DNA from: Burkholderia multivorans ATCC BAA-247 | GTDB lineage: Bacteria; Pseudomonadota; Gammaproteobacteria; Burkholderiales; Burkholderiaceae | Direction of reading: 5' to 3' | Assembly: GCF_000959525.1 (NCBI RefSeq) | Contig: NZ_CP009832.1 | Location: forward strand, 930,001-994,000 | DNA: 64,000 bases | Shown: positions 38,051 through 47,795 of the stretch, one piece after another | How the letters are laid out: every line of letters begins with the position of its first letter | Numbering within the stretch: the stretch's first letter is position 1 | Program-made: the position numbers and the translations under genes | The notes under the pieces: generated by a model | The model's database searches: none | What the model was told of the DNA's origin: nothing | The model's input: the letters and a program-made list of their open reading frames with translations, nothing else

Positions 38051-39388
38051 ATGCTGAGGACGATCTATCGCGCGCTGTGGTGGCTCGTCGCGCCGCTCGC
38101 CGTCGTGCGGCTGTACGTACGCTCGCGCAAGGAGTACGGCTATCGCGAACATATCGGCGAGCGCTTCGGCTACGGCGCGGGCCGCGCGCCCGACGATCGC
38201 GCGCCGCTGATCTGGGTGCATGCGGTGTCGGTCGGCGAGACGCGCGCCGCGCAGCCGCTGATCGACGCGCTGATGCGCGCGCGGCCCGACGCACGGATCC
38301 TGCTCACGCACATGACGCCGAGCGGCCGCGCGACGGGCGAGCAGCTGTTCGGCGATCGCGTGCTGCGCTGCTATCTGCCCTACGACATGCCGGGCGCCGT
38401 ACGGCGCTTTCTGCGTGCATGGCGGCCGACGCTCGGCCTCGTGATGGAAACGGAAGTGTGGCCGACGCTGATCGACGAGTGCCGTCGCGCGGACGTGCCG
38501 CTCGTGCTGACGAATGCGCGGATGTCCGCGCGTTCGTGCCGGCGGGCGGCGAAGTTCGGTGCGGCGACGCAGGAAGTGTTCGGCGGCTTCTCGCGCGTGC
38601 TCGCGCAGAGCCCGGCCGATGCCGAGCGGCTGACGTCGCTCGGTGCACGCAACGTCGCGGTGCTCGGCAACCTGAAGTTCGACATGACGACGCCGCCGGA
38701 ACTCGCGGCGCGCGGCCATGCATGGCGTGACGCGATCGGCAAGCGTCCGGTGTGGGTCGCGGCGAGCACGCGCGAGAACGAGGAAGCGCTCGTGTTGCAG
38801 GCGTTCGCGGCGATGCGCACGCCCGGCGCGCTGCTGATGCTCGTGCCGCGCCATCCGCAGCGCTTTGCGGAAGTCGAGTCGCTGGTCGCGCGCGAAGGGC
38901 TCAAATGCGTACGGCGCTCCGCATGGGCGGCCGATGCGGCCGCGCTCGCGGCAGGTCGCCCGGCCGCGGATGCGCTGCCGAACGACGTGCAGGTGCTGCT
39001 CGGCGATTCGATGGGCGAGCTTGGCGCGTACTACGCGGCGGCCGACGTCGCGTTCATCGGCGGCAGCCTGCTGCCGCTCGGCGGCCAGAACCTGATCGAG
39101 GCATGCGCGGTCGGCGTGCCGGTCGTGATCGGGCCGCACGTGTTCAACTTCACGCAGGCGACGGCCGACGCGGTCGCGGCCGGCGCGGCGCTGCAGGTCG
39201 CGGATCCGCTCGATCTCGCGCACGTGCTCGACGCGCTGTTTGCCGACAACCCGCGGCGCATTGCGATGGGCGCCGCCGCCGCGGCGTTTGCGGCACGCCA
39301 TCGCGGCGCGACCGCGCGCACGGTGGACGTGCTGGCGGCCCTGCTGCCGCCGGTCGAGCGCGACACGTCCGTCACGCAGGACGACTGA
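38051..39388 (+). CDS. waaA: Kdo transferase WaaA (KdtA)
   Basis: A 445-residue GT30 enzyme anchored at the inner membrane that transfers Kdo from CMP-Kdo to lipid IVA. The N-terminal hydrophobic segment (residues ~5-25) is the membrane anchor. 'LIWVHAVSVGETRAAQPLI' and 'LLTHMTPSGRATGEQLFGD' belong to the acceptor domain, and 'ETEVWPTLIDECRR' holds the catalytic Glu region. 'GGSLLPLGGQNLIEACAVG' and 'GPHVFNFTQATADAV' form the CMP-Kdo site. It ends the waaC-kdoO-waaA operon and converges on the urease genes; no T-rich terminator is visible in the 112-bp gap. Confidence 0.95.
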   Translation: MLRTIYRALWWLVAPLAVVRLYVRSRKEYGYREHIGERFGYGAGRAPDDRAPLIWVHAVSVGETRAAQPLIDALMRARPDARILLTHMTPSGRATGEQLFGDRVLRCYLPYDMPGAVRRFLRAWRPTLGLVMETEVWPTLIDECRRADVPLVLTNARMSARSCRRAAKFGAATQEVFGGFSRVLAQSPADAERLTSLGARNVAVLGNLKFDMTTPPELAARGHAWRDAIGKRPVWVAASTRENEEALVLQAFAAMRTPGALLMLVPRHPQRFAEVESLVAREGLKCVRRSAWAADAAALAAGRPAADALPNDVQVLLGDSMGELGAYYAAADVAFIGGSLLPLGGQNLIEACAVGVPVVIGPHVFNFTQATADAVAAGAALQVADPLDLAHVLDALFADNPRRIAMGAAAAAFAARHRGATARTVDVLAALLPPVERDTSVTQDD

Positions 39389-39500
39389 CGGCGAGCCGGG
39401 GCGACGCGATTGCGCAGCGCCGGCGCCGCGCTGCCGCCGCCTATTTCAGATCGCCGCCGGCCCCGAGGCCATCCCGGTCGTGCGTGGGCCGGCCGTTCGC

Positions 39501-40148
39501 TCAGACCGTCAACAATCCCTTCTTCTCGATGAACGCGACGACTTCCGCGACGCCTTCGAGCGCCTTCAGGTTCGTCATCACGTAAGGCCGCTCGCCGCGC
39601 ATCTTTTTCGTGTCGGACGCCATCACGTCGAGGTTCGCGCCGACCAGCGGCGCGAGATCGGTCTTGTTGATCACGAGCAGGTCGGACTTCGTGATGCCGG
39701 GGCCGCCCTTGCGCGGAATCTTCTCGCCGCCCGCGACGTCGATCACGTAGATCGTCAGGTCCGACAGTTCGGGGCTGAACGTCGCCGCGAGATTGTCGCC
39801 GCCCGATTCGATGAACACGATGTCGGCATCGGGAAAGCGCGACAGCATCCGGTCGACGGCCTCGAGATTGATCGACGCGTCTTCGCGGATCGCCGTGTGC
39901 GGGCAGCCGCCCGTCTCGACGCCCATGATGCGTTCCTCGGGCAGCGCGCCGGCGACCGTCAGCAGACGCTGATCTTCCTTCGTATAGATGTCGTTGGTGA
40001 TCGCGACGAGGTCGTACCGGTCGCGCATCGTCTTGCACAGCATTTCGAGCAGCGTGGTCTTGCCTGAGCCGACCGGGCCGCCGATGCCGACGCGCAGCGG
40101 CGGCAGTTTCTTGGTGCGGCGGGAGACGGAGGGAGCGGGTGCGTTCAT
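39501..40148 (-). CDS. ureG: Urease accessory GTPase UreG
   Basis: A 215-residue SIMIBI-class GTPase that, with UreE, UreF and UreD, delivers nickel to urease. The P-loop is '[18 protein letters not shown]'. The conserved metal-binding C-P-H motif is in '[17 protein letters not shown]', and '[18 protein letters not shown]' and '[10 protein letters not shown]' (G4 N-K-x-D) complete the fold. The ATG at 40148 fits the family start (the frame is open to 40601). It is the last gene of the urease operon, 20 bp after ureF. Confidence 0.97.
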   Translation of the reverse strand: MNAPAPSVSRRTKKLPPLRVGIGGPVGSGKTTLLEMLCKTMRDRYDLVAITNDIYTKEDQRLLTVAGALPEERIMGVETGGCPHTAIREDASINLEAVDRMLSRFPDADIVFIESGGDNLAATFSPELSDLTIYVIDVAGGEKIPRKGGPGITKSDLLVINKTDLAPLVGANLDVMASDTKKMRGERPYVMTNLKALEGVAEVVAFIEKKGLLTV

Positions 40149-40168
40149 GGCGTAGTGTGGGTCGTAGG

Positions 40169-40849
40169 TCAGGAGCGGAACAACCGCGAATACTGCGTTT
40201 CGTGCCGTGCGGACAGGATGCCGAGCTGCGGCGCGAACGTGTTGACGGCATCGGCCGGCGTCGCGAGCGCGCGGCGCACGGCCGCGTCGATCGCATCGCG
40301 CAGTGCGACGATGATGCGCTGGCCGGCGAGCTGGCCGAGCGGCACGGCTTTCAGCGCGGCGGCCGTCTGGTTCTCGACCCAGCCGAATGCATAGGCGGCG
40401 AGCACCGCATCGGCGCCGGCATCGTGCGCGGCGGCCGCATAGGCGAACGCGGTCGGCAGCGCGATCGGCTGCAGCGATGCGAGCGTCGCGCGCCGCGCGG
40501 CGTCGCCCCATTCGAGCGACGCACAAAGCTGCGCGAGCGACCAGCCCATCTGCTCGGTCTCGCGACGCAGTTCCGACGATTCGCGGCTCGCGACGAACCA
40601 TGCGTTTTCGGCGGCGAGCGCGGGCGCGTCGTGCGCATGCCAGCGCGCGAGCTGGTGTGCGAGGAACGGCAGTTCGCCGTGCGCGAGCACGTCGGTCAGG
40701 CCGCTGGCGATCCAGTCGCGCGCGCTGTCCGCGTCGTGGATCAGATTGGCGTCGAGCGCCGCTTCGAGCCCCTGCGAATAGCTGAACGCGCCGATCGGCA
40801 ATGCCGGCGACGCGAGATGCAGCAGCGCGACGAGTTCAGTGGTGTTCAT
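40169..40849 (-). CDS. ureF: Urease accessory protein UreF
   Basis: A 226-residue all-helical protein that joins the UreD-UreF-UreG complex and gates GTP-dependent urease activation. '[24 protein letters not shown]' is the family hallmark. '[13 protein letters not shown]' and the C-terminal segment ending '[10 protein letters not shown]' are also typical; the last residues contact UreG. Its start overlaps the ureE end by 14 bp, so the His-rich UreE tail and the UreF start are encoded on the same DNA. Confidence 0.95.
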   Translation of the reverse strand: MNTTELVALLHLASPALPIGAFSYSQGLEAALDANLIHDADSARDWIASGLTDVLAHGELPFLAHQLARWHAHDAPALAAENAWFVASRESSELRRETEQMGWSLAQLCASLEWGDAARRATLASLQPIALPTAFAYAAAAHDAGADAVLAAYAFGWVENQTAAALKAVPLGQLAGQRIIVALRDAIDAAVRRALATPADAVNTFAPQLGILSARHETQYSRLFRS

Positions 40850-41459
40850 GGCCGTGGCCGTGCGTGCAACCGGGACCATGCTGATGATCGTGATCGTGAT
40901 CGTGATCGTGCGAGTGCGAGTGCGAGTGCGAGTGCGAGTGGCCGTGGTGTTCGCCGAACACCTGCTGCGCGAGCGCATAGTCTTCGGCGAACGTCGCATC
41001 GTGTCCGTGCTTGTGGCCGCCGCCGTATGCGCCGGCTTCCGGCTGGAACGGCGCGCTCGTCTGCTCGACCTGCGTGCCGAGCCGGCGCAGCATGTCGGCG
41101 AGCACCGGGTCGGCTTCAAGCTTCAGATAGCCGTCGCCGATCTCGACCGGCGTATGCCGGTTGCCGAGGTGATAGGCGGCGCGCATCAACGTCAGCGGAT
41201 CGGCCGCGCGCACGAGCAGCACGGTTTCGGCGGCCGCCGCGATGCGCACGAGTGCGCCGTCGTCGGCGACGAGCACGTCGCCGTCGCGCAGCACCGTGCC
41301 GCGCGGCAGCAGCACGGCGACGTCTTCGCCGGTGTCGAGCGTCGCGGCGAGCCGGCTCTTGCAGCGGGCGTCGTAGGTCAGCGTGAGCGTCGGTGCGCGT
41401 GCGACGAGCGACGCGGCGAGCCGGACGTTGGGAGCAATGCGTTTGTCGAGCGTGCGCAT
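40836..41459 (-). CDS. ureE: Urease nickel metallochaperone UreE with long His-rich tail
   Basis: A 207-residue nickel chaperone. The N-terminal peptide-binding domain ('[20 protein letters not shown]') and the C-terminal metal-binding domain with '[13 protein letters not shown]' (conserved Ni-binding His) are complete. After about residue 145 comes an unusually long His-rich tail with alternating H-S and H-D pairs followed by H-G pairs, which should bind many nickel ions. The tail is encoded by two adjacent hexanucleotide repeats (40886-40939), so its length could vary by slippage in steps of two residues without frameshift. The ATG at 41459 lies 17 bp after the ureC stop. Confidence 0.95.
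   Translation of the reverse strand: MRTLDKRIAPNVRLAASLVARAPTLTLTYDARCKSRLAATLDTGEDVAVLLPRGTVLRDGDVLVADDGALVRIAAAAETVLLVRAADPLTLMRAAYHLGNRHTPVEIGDGYLKLEADPVLADMLRRLGTQVEQTSAPFQPEAGAYGGGHKHGHDATFAEDYALAQQVFGEHHGHSHSHSHSHSHDHDHDHDHQHGPGCTHGHGHEHH
40886..40939 (+). repeat. Hexanucleotide tandem repeats coding the UreE His tail
   Basis: Four perfect copies of GATCGT (40886-40909) are followed directly by five perfect copies of GCGAGT (40910-40939). On the coding (minus) strand they read as H-S and H-D dipeptide repeats. A six-base unit keeps the frame when copy number changes. Confidence 0.95.
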
Positions 41460-41476
41460 GAAACGGGAACGGTCGG

Positions 41477-43183
41477 TCAGAACAGGAAATAGCGCTGCGC
41501 CATCGGCAGCACGGATGCGGGTTCGCAGGTCAGCAGCTGGCCGTCGGCGATCACGTCGTAGGTCTCCGGATCGACGCTGATCGCGGGGCGCCACGCGTTG
41601 TGGATCATGTCGGCCTTCGTGACCTGGCGGCAATTGCGCACCGGCACGATCGGCTTCGCGAGCCCGTAGCGCTCGGCGATGCCTGCGTCGGCCGCCAGTT
41701 GCGACACGAAGGTCAGCGACGTGCGGGCCAGCGCGCCGCCGCGCGTCGCGAACATCTCGCGATAGTGAACCGGCTGCGGCGTCGGAATCGACGCGTTGGG
41801 GTCGCCCATCTGCGCGAGCGCGATCATCCCGCCCTTGAGGATCATCGTCGGCTTGATCCCGAAGAACGCCGGTTCCCACAGCACGAGATCCGCCCACTTG
41901 CCCGGTTCGATCGACCCGACGTGGTGCGCGATACCGTGCGTGATCGCCGGATTGATCGTGTACTTCGCGACGTAGCGCTTCGCGCGGAAGTTGTCGTTGC
42001 GCGCGCTGTCTTCCGGCAGCGCGCCGCGCTGCACCTTCATCTTGTGCGCGGTCTGCCAGGTGCGGATGATCACTTCGCCGACGCGGCCCATCGCCTGCGA
42101 ATCGGACGACAGCATCGACAGCGCGCCGAGATCGTGCAGGATGTCCTCGGCCGCGATCGTCTCGCGGCGGATGCGCGATTCGGCGAACGCGAGATCCTCG
42201 GCGATCGACGGATCGAGGTGATGACACACCATCAGCATGTCGAGATGCTCTTCGAGCGTGTTGATCGTGTAGGGGCGCGTCGGATTCGTCGACGACGGCA
42301 GCACGTTCGCTTCGCCGCACACCTTCAGGATGTCGGGCGCATGGCCGCCGCCCGCGCCTTCGGTGTGATACGTGTGGATCGTGCGGCCCTTGAACGCGGC
42401 GACCGTCGATTCGACGAAGCCGGCTTCGTTCAGCGTGTCGGTATGGATCGCGACCTGCGTGTCGGTATCGTCGGCGACCGACAGGCAGGTATCGATCGCG
42501 GCAGGCGTCGTGCCCCAGTCCTCGTGCAGCTTCAACCCGATCGCGCCGGCCGCGATCTGTTCGACGAGCGGCTCCGGCCGGCTCGCATTGCCCTTGCCGA
42601 GAAAGCCGAGATTGATCGGCCAGCCGTCGGCCGCCTGCAGCATCCGTTCCATGTGCCACGGCCCCGGCGTGCAGGTCGTCGCGTTGGTGCCGGTCGCGGG
42701 CCCCGTGCCGCCGCCGAGCATCGTCGTGACGCCGGACGCGAGCGCTTCGTCGATCTGCTGCGGGCTGATGAAATGGATGTGCGTATCGATGCCGCCCGCG
42801 GTCACGATCAGCCCTTCGCCGGCGATCACTTCGGTACCCGCACCGATCGCGATCGTCACGCCGGGCTGGATGTCGGGGTTGCCGGCCTTGCCGATCGCGG
42901 CGATGCGGCCGTGCTTGATCGCGATGTCGGCCTTCACGATGCCCCAGTGATCGAGGATCACCGCGTTCGTGATCACCGTGTCGGGCACCTCGGCCGAGAC
43001 GCGCTGCGACTGGCCCATCCCGTCGCGGATCACCTTGCCGCCGCCGAACTTCACTTCCTCGCCGTAGGTCGTGAAGTCGCGTTCGATCTCGATCAGCAGT
43101 TCGGTGTCGGCGAGGCGGACGCGGTCGCCCGTCGTCGGCCCGAACATTTCCGCGTACGCGCGGCGGCTCAAGCGTAGTGTCAT
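41477..43183 (-). CDS. ureC: Urease subunit alpha UreC
   Basis: The 568-residue catalytic subunit that hydrolyses urea to ammonia and carbamate at a dinuclear nickel centre. The nickel-binding '[14 protein letters not shown]' (H-x-H) is near residue 135. The carbamylated lysine is in '[14 protein letters not shown]' near residue 218, nickel His residues are in 'HTDTLNE' and '[16 protein letters not shown]', and the flap Cys-His is in '[14 protein letters not shown]' near residue 320. All key residues are present. It follows ureB by 35 bp and precedes ureE. Confidence 0.99.
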   Translation of the reverse strand: MTLRLSRRAYAEMFGPTTGDRVRLADTELLIEIERDFTTYGEEVKFGGGKVIRDGMGQSQRVSAEVPDTVITNAVILDHWGIVKADIAIKHGRIAAIGKAGNPDIQPGVTIAIGAGTEVIAGEGLIVTAGGIDTHIHFISPQQIDEALASGVTTMLGGGTGPATGTNATTCTPGPWHMERMLQAADGWPINLGFLGKGNASRPEPLVEQIAAGAIGLKLHEDWGTTPAAIDTCLSVADDTDTQVAIHTDTLNEAGFVESTVAAFKGRTIHTYHTEGAGGGHAPDILKVCGEANVLPSSTNPTRPYTINTLEEHLDMLMVCHHLDPSIAEDLAFAESRIRRETIAAEDILHDLGALSMLSSDSQAMGRVGEVIIRTWQTAHKMKVQRGALPEDSARNDNFRAKRYVAKYTINPAITHGIAHHVGSIEPGKWADLVLWEPAFFGIKPTMILKGGMIALAQMGDPNASIPTPQPVHYREMFATRGGALARTSLTFVSQLAADAGIAERYGLAKPIVPVRNCRQVTKADMIHNAWRPAISVDPETYDVIADGQLLTCEPASVLPMAQRYFLF

Positions 43184-43218
43184 GTCGTGCTGTTCCTGAT
43201 GAGAAGCGCGGGCGTCGC

Positions 43219-43524
43219 TCAGAGCGGCCCCATCACCTTGCCCTGAAAACCGTAGACGACGCGATCGCCCGCGAGCGCGACGAGCTCGACGGTGCGCGTC
43301 TGGCCCGGCTCGAAGCGCACGGCGGTGCCGGCCGCGATGTTCAGCCGGAAGCCGCGCGCGGCTTCGCGGTCGAACGCAAGCGCGTCGTTCGCTTCGTAGA
43401 AGTGATAGTGCGAGCCGACCTGGACCGGCCGATCGCCGGTGTTCGCGACGACGAGCGCGATCGTCGCGCGTCCCGCGTTCAGTTCGTGTTCGCCGTCGTC
43501 GGTGAGGATTTCGCCGGGGATCAT
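43219..43524 (-). CDS. ureB: Urease subunit beta UreB
   Basis: A 101-residue structural subunit of urease. '[19 protein letters not shown]' is the family start. '[21 protein letters not shown]' and '[29 protein letters not shown]' make the rest of the signature. It assembles with UreA and UreC into the (ABC)3 trimer. It lies 10 bp after ureA on the same transcript. Confidence 0.98.
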   Translation of the reverse strand: MIPGEILTDDGEHELNAGRATIALVVANTGDRPVQVGSHYHFYEANDALAFDREAARGFRLNIAAGTAVRFEPGQTRTVELVALAGDRVVYGFQGKVMGPL

Positions 43525-43534
43525 GCGCGGTGCC

Positions 43535-43837
43535 TTACGGAATCGGGTGATGGACGGTGACGAGCTTCGTGCCGTCGGGGAAGGTCGCTTCGACCTGAAT
43601 GTCGGGAATCATCTCCGGCACGCCGTCCATGACGTCGTCGCGCGTGAGCAGCGTCGTGCCGTAGTGCATGACTTCGGCGACGGTCTTGCCGTCGCGCGCG
43701 GCTTCCATCAGCGCGGCCGTGATGAACGCGACCGCCTCCGGATAGTTCAGCTTGAGCCCGCGTGCGCGGCGACGTTCGGCCAGCAGTGCCGCCGTGAAGA
43801 TCAGCAGCTTGTCTTTTTCTCGGGGAGTCAGTTTCAT
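43535..43837 (-). CDS. ureA: Urease subunit gamma UreA
   Basis: A 100-residue structural urease subunit with the family start '[23 protein letters not shown]' and '[28 protein letters not shown]'. The C-terminus '[18 protein letters not shown]' is typical. It is the first gene of ureABCEFG, and a consensus sigma-54 promoter lies about 115 bp upstream of its start. Confidence 0.98.
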
Positions 43838-43951
43838 GAAGGCGGACGTTCAGGAAAGCGTAATGTTCGACGGCACACGGCACCCGTGCGGGAACGCGGC
43901 TCATCGTAGCACCGTGTCGTTCGACGTGCGCGACGTAGCGGATCGGTAAGC

Positions 43952-43967
43952 AGCAAGGGGCGTGCCA
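43952..43967 (-). promoter_or_regulatory. Sigma-54 (-24/-12) promoter for ureABCEFG
   Basis: On the minus strand the sequence reads TGGCAC (43967-43962), five bases, TTGC (43956-43953), then T. This matches the sigma-54 consensus TGGCAC-N5-TTGCW at every defined position. It lies between ureD and ureA and points to ureA, giving a leader of about 100 nt. Two direct CCATGCAC octamers, 21 bp apart, overlap or lie just upstream (43965-43972, 43986-43993). Nitrogen control by NtrC is the likely consequence (inference). Confidence 0.8.
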
Positions 43968-44053
43968 TGCACGTCGCGCGCGATTCCATGCACATTCGTC
44001 GTGCGTGCTGCCCGAAAGCCGTGCATCGGCGCGCGCCGAACTGGTGCGCGTGC

Positions 44054-44929
44054 TCAGGTCTGCCAGAGGCGCAACGGTCGCGCCTCGGCGCCGTGCACGA
44101 TCGGCCGCAGATGCAGCCAGCAGTCGGTGAGGTGACGCTGCAGCGTTTCCATCGACGCGGCGAGCGCGCGCACGAGCACGACGCCCGGCGTCACGCAGGT
44201 CGCGCCCGCGCGCAGCGCGTCGTCGAACGGCATGCGTTCGGCGAGCGATTCGGCGAGTGCGGCGTCGCACGCGGCGCCGGCCGCCCACAGCGTGCCGTAC
44301 GCGGGGAAGCCCGCGAGGCCCTGCGGTGCCGCGCGCAGCGGGTCGCGCGCATCGAGCAGCGCGCGCTCGGTCCAGAGCGGCCGGCCGTGCGCATCGACGA
44401 GCGTCGACGTCGACGCGACGCGCCCGGCCGCCCAGGTTTCGCCGGCCGCCTGGCGGCCGAGCTGCGTCGCTTCCCAGCCGATCGCGCTCGCGCCTGCGCC
44501 GAGCGTCAGCGAGAAATCGAGCGACGCGTGCGCGTGATCGAAAAACAGATTGTTCTGCGGCAGCCAGTCGAGCTTCGCGCGTTCGCCGAGCACGATCGCG
44601 ATGCGCTGCGTGGCGTCGAGTCCGTTCGACTTGTACCACTTCGTCGCGCCCGGTGTGGTGAGGACCGCGTGCGTGTCCTCGCCGAGTGCGATGTCGATGT
44701 CGAGTCGGTCGCCGCCCGCGACGCCGCCCGGCGGATGCACGATCACCGCATGGCAGATCGCGTCGCCTTCCGGATACAGCGGGCGCTGCACGCGCAACGG
44801 GCCGTCGTGCAAGCGATGCACGAGTGCCGTGCGCGTGTGCTGCCGTTCGAAGCCGAGTTCGAGGCGGCCGCGCCACGACTTGGCGACGGCGGGGCGCGAC
44901 AGCGGCGCGTGGGAATCGGAGGCGGACAT
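44054..44929 (-). CDS. ureD: Urease accessory protein UreD
   Basis: A 291-residue urease-maturation protein (UreH/UreD) that docks on apo-urease and passes nickel through its tunnel. '[37 protein letters not shown]' and '[17 protein letters not shown]' are the family blocks, and '[14 protein letters not shown]' is also diagnostic. It is separated from ureA by 216 bp containing the sigma-54 promoter, so ureD may be read mainly with the urt genes upstream while the rest has its own nitrogen-regulated start. Confidence 0.96.
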   Translation of the reverse strand: MSASDSHAPLSRPAVAKSWRGRLELGFERQHTRTALVHRLHDGPLRVQRPLYPEGDAICHAVIVHPPGGVAGGDRLDIDIALGEDTHAVLTTPGATKWYKSNGLDATQRIAIVLGERAKLDWLPQNNLFFDHAHASLDFSLTLGAGASAIGWEATQLGRQAAGETWAAGRVASTSTLVDAHGRPLWTERALLDARDPLRAAPQGLAGFPAYGTLWAAGAACDAALAESLAERMPFDDALRAGATCVTPGVVLVRALAASMETLQRHLTDCWLHLRPIVHGAEARPLRLWQT

Positions 44930-45055
44930 CGGTGCGAAAGGAAAACGAAGGGAGCGGATCGGCGCGCAACCGGCAGCGCGAATGCGGATGCTACCGGAAC
45001 AATAATGCCGATGCCGCTTTCGCGGAAGTGCCGACGATGAAGGTCGCGCGGCGCG

Positions 45056-45748
45056 CTACACCGCGATGAGTTCGCGCACGCCGTTCGCATCCATGTCGCG
45101 CGCGTCGCCGCCCGCGACGATCTCGCCGCGGCTCATCACCCAGTAGCGGTCCGCGATCGAGCGCGCGAAATCGTAATACTGTTCGACGAGCAGCACGGTC
45201 ATCTTCGTTTCGTCGACGAGCTGCCGCAGCGTGCGCCCGATGTCCTGGATGATCGACGGCTGGATGCCTTCGGTCGGCTCGTCGAGGATCAGCAGCTGCG
45301 GCTCGCTCATCAGCGCGCGGCCGATCGCGAGCTGCTGCTGCTGGCCGCCCGACAGGTCGCCGCCGCGCCGCGCGCGCATGTCCTTCAGCACGGGGAACAG
45401 CGCATAGATGCGCTCGGGCACTTTCGAGCGCGCGCTGCGGCTTGCCGCGCCGACGAGCAGGTTCTCTTCGACGGTCAATCGAGGAAAGATGTCGCGGCCC
45501 TGCGGCACGTAGGCGAGTCCGGCGGCCACGCGTGCCTCCGGTCGCAACGTGCCGAGCGACGCGCCGCGCCACGACACGGTGCCGCTTTTCGCGGCGACGA
45601 CGCCCATCACGCAGCGCAGCAGCGTCGTCTTGCCGACGCCGTTGCGGCCGAGCAGCACGGTGAGCTTGCCGTCTTCGGCATCGAGCGTCGCGTTGCGCAG
45701 GATATGGCTGCCGCCGTAGTACTGGTTCAGCGCTTCGATCTTCAGCAT
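45056..45748 (-). CDS. urtE: Urea ABC transporter ATP-binding protein UrtE
   Basis: A 230-residue LivF-type ATPase. Walker A is 'LLGRNGVGKTTLLRCV', the ABC signature 'LSGGQQQQLAIGRAL', and Walker B 'LLILDEPTEGIQPSII'. 'EALNQYYGGSHILRNATL' at the N-terminus is characteristic of UrtE, as is 'LAYVPQGRDIFPRLTVEENL'. It is the last gene of urtABCDE, and ureD follows after 126 bp, linking urea uptake to urease. Confidence 0.95.
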   Translation of the reverse strand: MLKIEALNQYYGGSHILRNATLDAEDGKLTVLLGRNGVGKTTLLRCVMGVVAAKSGTVSWRGASLGTLRPEARVAAGLAYVPQGRDIFPRLTVEENLLVGAASRSARSKVPERIYALFPVLKDMRARRGGDLSGGQQQQLAIGRALMSEPQLLILDEPTEGIQPSIIQDIGRTLRQLVDETKMTVLLVEQYYDFARSIADRYWVMSRGEIVAGGDARDMDANGVRELIAV

Positions 45749-45752
45749 CGCA

Positions 45753-46610
45753 TCATCGTCCGAGGTAAGACTCGATCACGGCGTCGTTGCGCTTGACCTG
45801 ATCGAGCGTGCCTTGCGCGAGCACCGCGCCTTCTGCCATGACCGTCACGCGGCCCGCGTCGCCGGCGAGCGCCGCGACGAATTCCATGTCGTGCTCGACG
45901 ACCATCATCGAGCACGTGCCGCGCAACGTGTTCAGCAGTTCCGCGAGTTCCATCGTCTCGTGATCGGTCATCCCGGCCGCCGGTTCGTCGAGCAGCAGCA
46001 GCGCGGGGCGCTGCATCAGCAGCATGCCGATCTCGAGCCGCTGTTTCTGGCCGTGCGACAGCTCGCCCGCCGCGCGAAACGCGTGGCTTTCGAGGCCGAT
46101 CAGCGCGAGCGTTTCCTCGATCTTCGCCTGCGCGTCGCGGTCGAGCCGCGCACGCAGCGACGCGAGCCAGCCCTTGTCGGTCTGCATCGCGAGCTCGAGG
46201 TTTTCCCACACCGGATGCTGTTCGAACACGGTCGGCTTCTGAAACTTGCGGCCGATCCCCGCACGTGCGATCTCGGGCTCGTTCATCCGCGCGAGGTCGA
46301 GCGTCTGGCCGAGGAAGACCTTGCCCGCATCGGGGCGCGTCTTGCCGGTGATCACGTCCATCATCGTCGTCTTGCCCGCGCCGTTCGGTCCGATCACGCA
46401 GCGCAGCTCGCCCACGTCGATCGCGAGCGACAGCTTGTTCAGCGCGCGAAAGCCGTCGAAGCTCACGTCGATGTCCTCGAGATAGAGAATCGTGCCGTGC
46501 GACGTGTCGATGCCCGTGGGCGCGACGCGGCCCATCGACGCGGTGCCGCTCACCGTATGCCGATCGTCTTCCGGCGGCGGAATGAACTGATAGAGCGCCG
46601 TTCCGTTCAT
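45753..46610 (-). CDS. urtD: Urea ABC transporter ATP-binding protein UrtD
   Basis: A 285-residue LivG-type ATPase. Walker A is 'CVIGPNGAGKTTMMDVI', the signature 'LSHGQKQRLEIGMLL', and Walker B 'LLLLDEPAAGMTDHE'. 'LYLEDIDVSFDGFRALNKLSL' and 'IGRKFQKPTVFEQHPVWENLELAM' distinguish UrtD. About 40 residues before the domain are a non-conserved extension. The ATG at 46610 overlaps the urtC stop by 4 bp. Confidence 0.95.
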   Translation of the reverse strand: MNGTALYQFIPPPEDDRHTVSGTASMGRVAPTGIDTSHGTILYLEDIDVSFDGFRALNKLSLAIDVGELRCVIGPNGAGKTTMMDVITGKTRPDAGKVFLGQTLDLARMNEPEIARAGIGRKFQKPTVFEQHPVWENLELAMQTDKGWLASLRARLDRDAQAKIEETLALIGLESHAFRAAGELSHGQKQRLEIGMLLMQRPALLLLDEPAAGMTDHETMELAELLNTLRGTCSMMVVEHDMEFVAALAGDAGRVTVMAEGAVLAQGTLDQVKRNDAVIESYLGR

Positions 46611-47794
46611 CGGCTTTCCCCTTTCGCAAGCACGCGTTCGACGACGCCCATGATCCCGCGCGGCAGCAGCAGCGGCACGAGCACGAAGATCAGGCCGAGA
46701 AAGAACAGCCAGTATTCGGCGAAGTAGGCGGTAAACACGCTCTTCGCGCCGTTCACCGCGAACGCGCCGACGATCGGGCCGATCAGCGTGCCGCGTCCGC
46801 CGACCGCGACCCAGATCGCCATCTCGATCGAATTGCCGGGCGACATCTCGCCGGGGTTCACGATGCCGACCTGCGGCACGTACAGCGCGCCCGCGATGCC
46901 GCACAGCACGGCCGAGACGGTCCACACGAACAGCTTGTAGGCGAGCGGGCTGTAGCCGAGGAACATCAGCCGCGTCTCGCCGTCGCGCACCGCGGTCACG
47001 ACGCGGCCGAGCTTGCTCGTGACGATCGCGCGCGCGGCGACGAACGCGAGCACGAGCGTCGCGAACGTGAGCAGCAGCAGCACGGTACGCGTGCCGGGCG
47101 ACGTGATCGGGAAGCCGGCGATCCGCTTGAAATCGGTGAAGCCGTTGTTGCCGCCGAAGCCCGTCTCGTTCCGATAGAACAGCAGCATCGCGGCGAACGT
47201 CAGCGCCTGCGTGATGATCGACAGATAGACACCCTTCACGCGCGAGCGGAACGCGAAGAAGCCGAACACCCACGCGAGCACGGCCGGCACGAGCACGACC
47301 AGCAGCAGCGCCCACGCGAGGTGCTGCGTGCCGGCCCAGTACCACGGCAATTGATGCCAGTCGAGAAACACCATGAAGTCGGGCAGGTCGCTGCCGTACT
47401 GGCCGTCGCGGCCGATCTCGCGCATCAGGTACATGCCGATCGCATAGCCGCCGAGCGCGAAGAACAGCCCGTGGCCGAGGCTCAGGATGCCGCAGTAGCC
47501 CCAGACGAGATCGAGCGCGAGCGCGGCGATCGCATAGCACATCAGCTTGCCGGCGAGCGTCATCGCATAGGCGGACAGATGGAACGCGCTCGACTCGGGC
47601 GCGACGAGCGCCGCGAGCGGCACGCCGATGCCGACCGCGAGGCACAGCGCGACGAGCGCGAGCCATGCGCGGCGCGACAGCAGCGCCGGGCGCGGCGGCA
47701 GGCCCAGTGCGAAGCCGCCGTGCGTGCGCGCGGCGGGCGCGTGCGGCTGCGCATCGGCGGCCGCGTTCGACAACGAATCGGTGAGGGAAGTCAC
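46607..47794 (-). CDS. urtC: Urea ABC transporter permease UrtC
   Basis: A 395-residue LivM-type inner-membrane permease with about ten hydrophobic segments. 'CGILSLGHGLFFALGGYAIGMYLMR' and 'NNGFTDFKRIAGFPI' are typical of UrtC. The GTG at 47794 is chosen because GGAGG lies 8 bp before it; the open frame starts upstream at a TTG inside urtB. It forms the membrane pore with UrtB. Confidence 0.93.
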   Translation of the reverse strand: MTSLTDSLSNAAADAQPHAPAARTHGGFALGLPPRPALLSRRAWLALVALCLAVGIGVPLAALVAPESSAFHLSAYAMTLAGKLMCYAIAALALDLVWGYCGILSLGHGLFFALGGYAIGMYLMREIGRDGQYGSDLPDFMVFLDWHQLPWYWAGTQHLAWALLLVVLVPAVLAWVFGFFAFRSRVKGVYLSIITQALTFAAMLLFYRNETGFGGNNGFTDFKRIAGFPITSPGTRTVLLLLTFATLVLAFVAARAIVTSKLGRVVTAVRDGETRLMFLGYSPLAYKLFVWTVSAVLCGIAGALYVPQVGIVNPGEMSPGNSIEMAIWVAVGGRGTLIGPIVGAFAVNGAKSVFTAYFAEYWLFFLGLIFVLVPLLLPRGIMGVVERVLAKGESR

Positions 47795-47795
47795 G

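Noticed and set aside
40886-40939. CRISPR-like repeat array
   Set aside because: Six-base units with no spacers; they encode the UreE His tail in frame.
41600-43177. 525-codon plus-strand frame opposite ureC
   Set aside because: Arg/Asp/His-rich shadow of ureC without any conserved motif.
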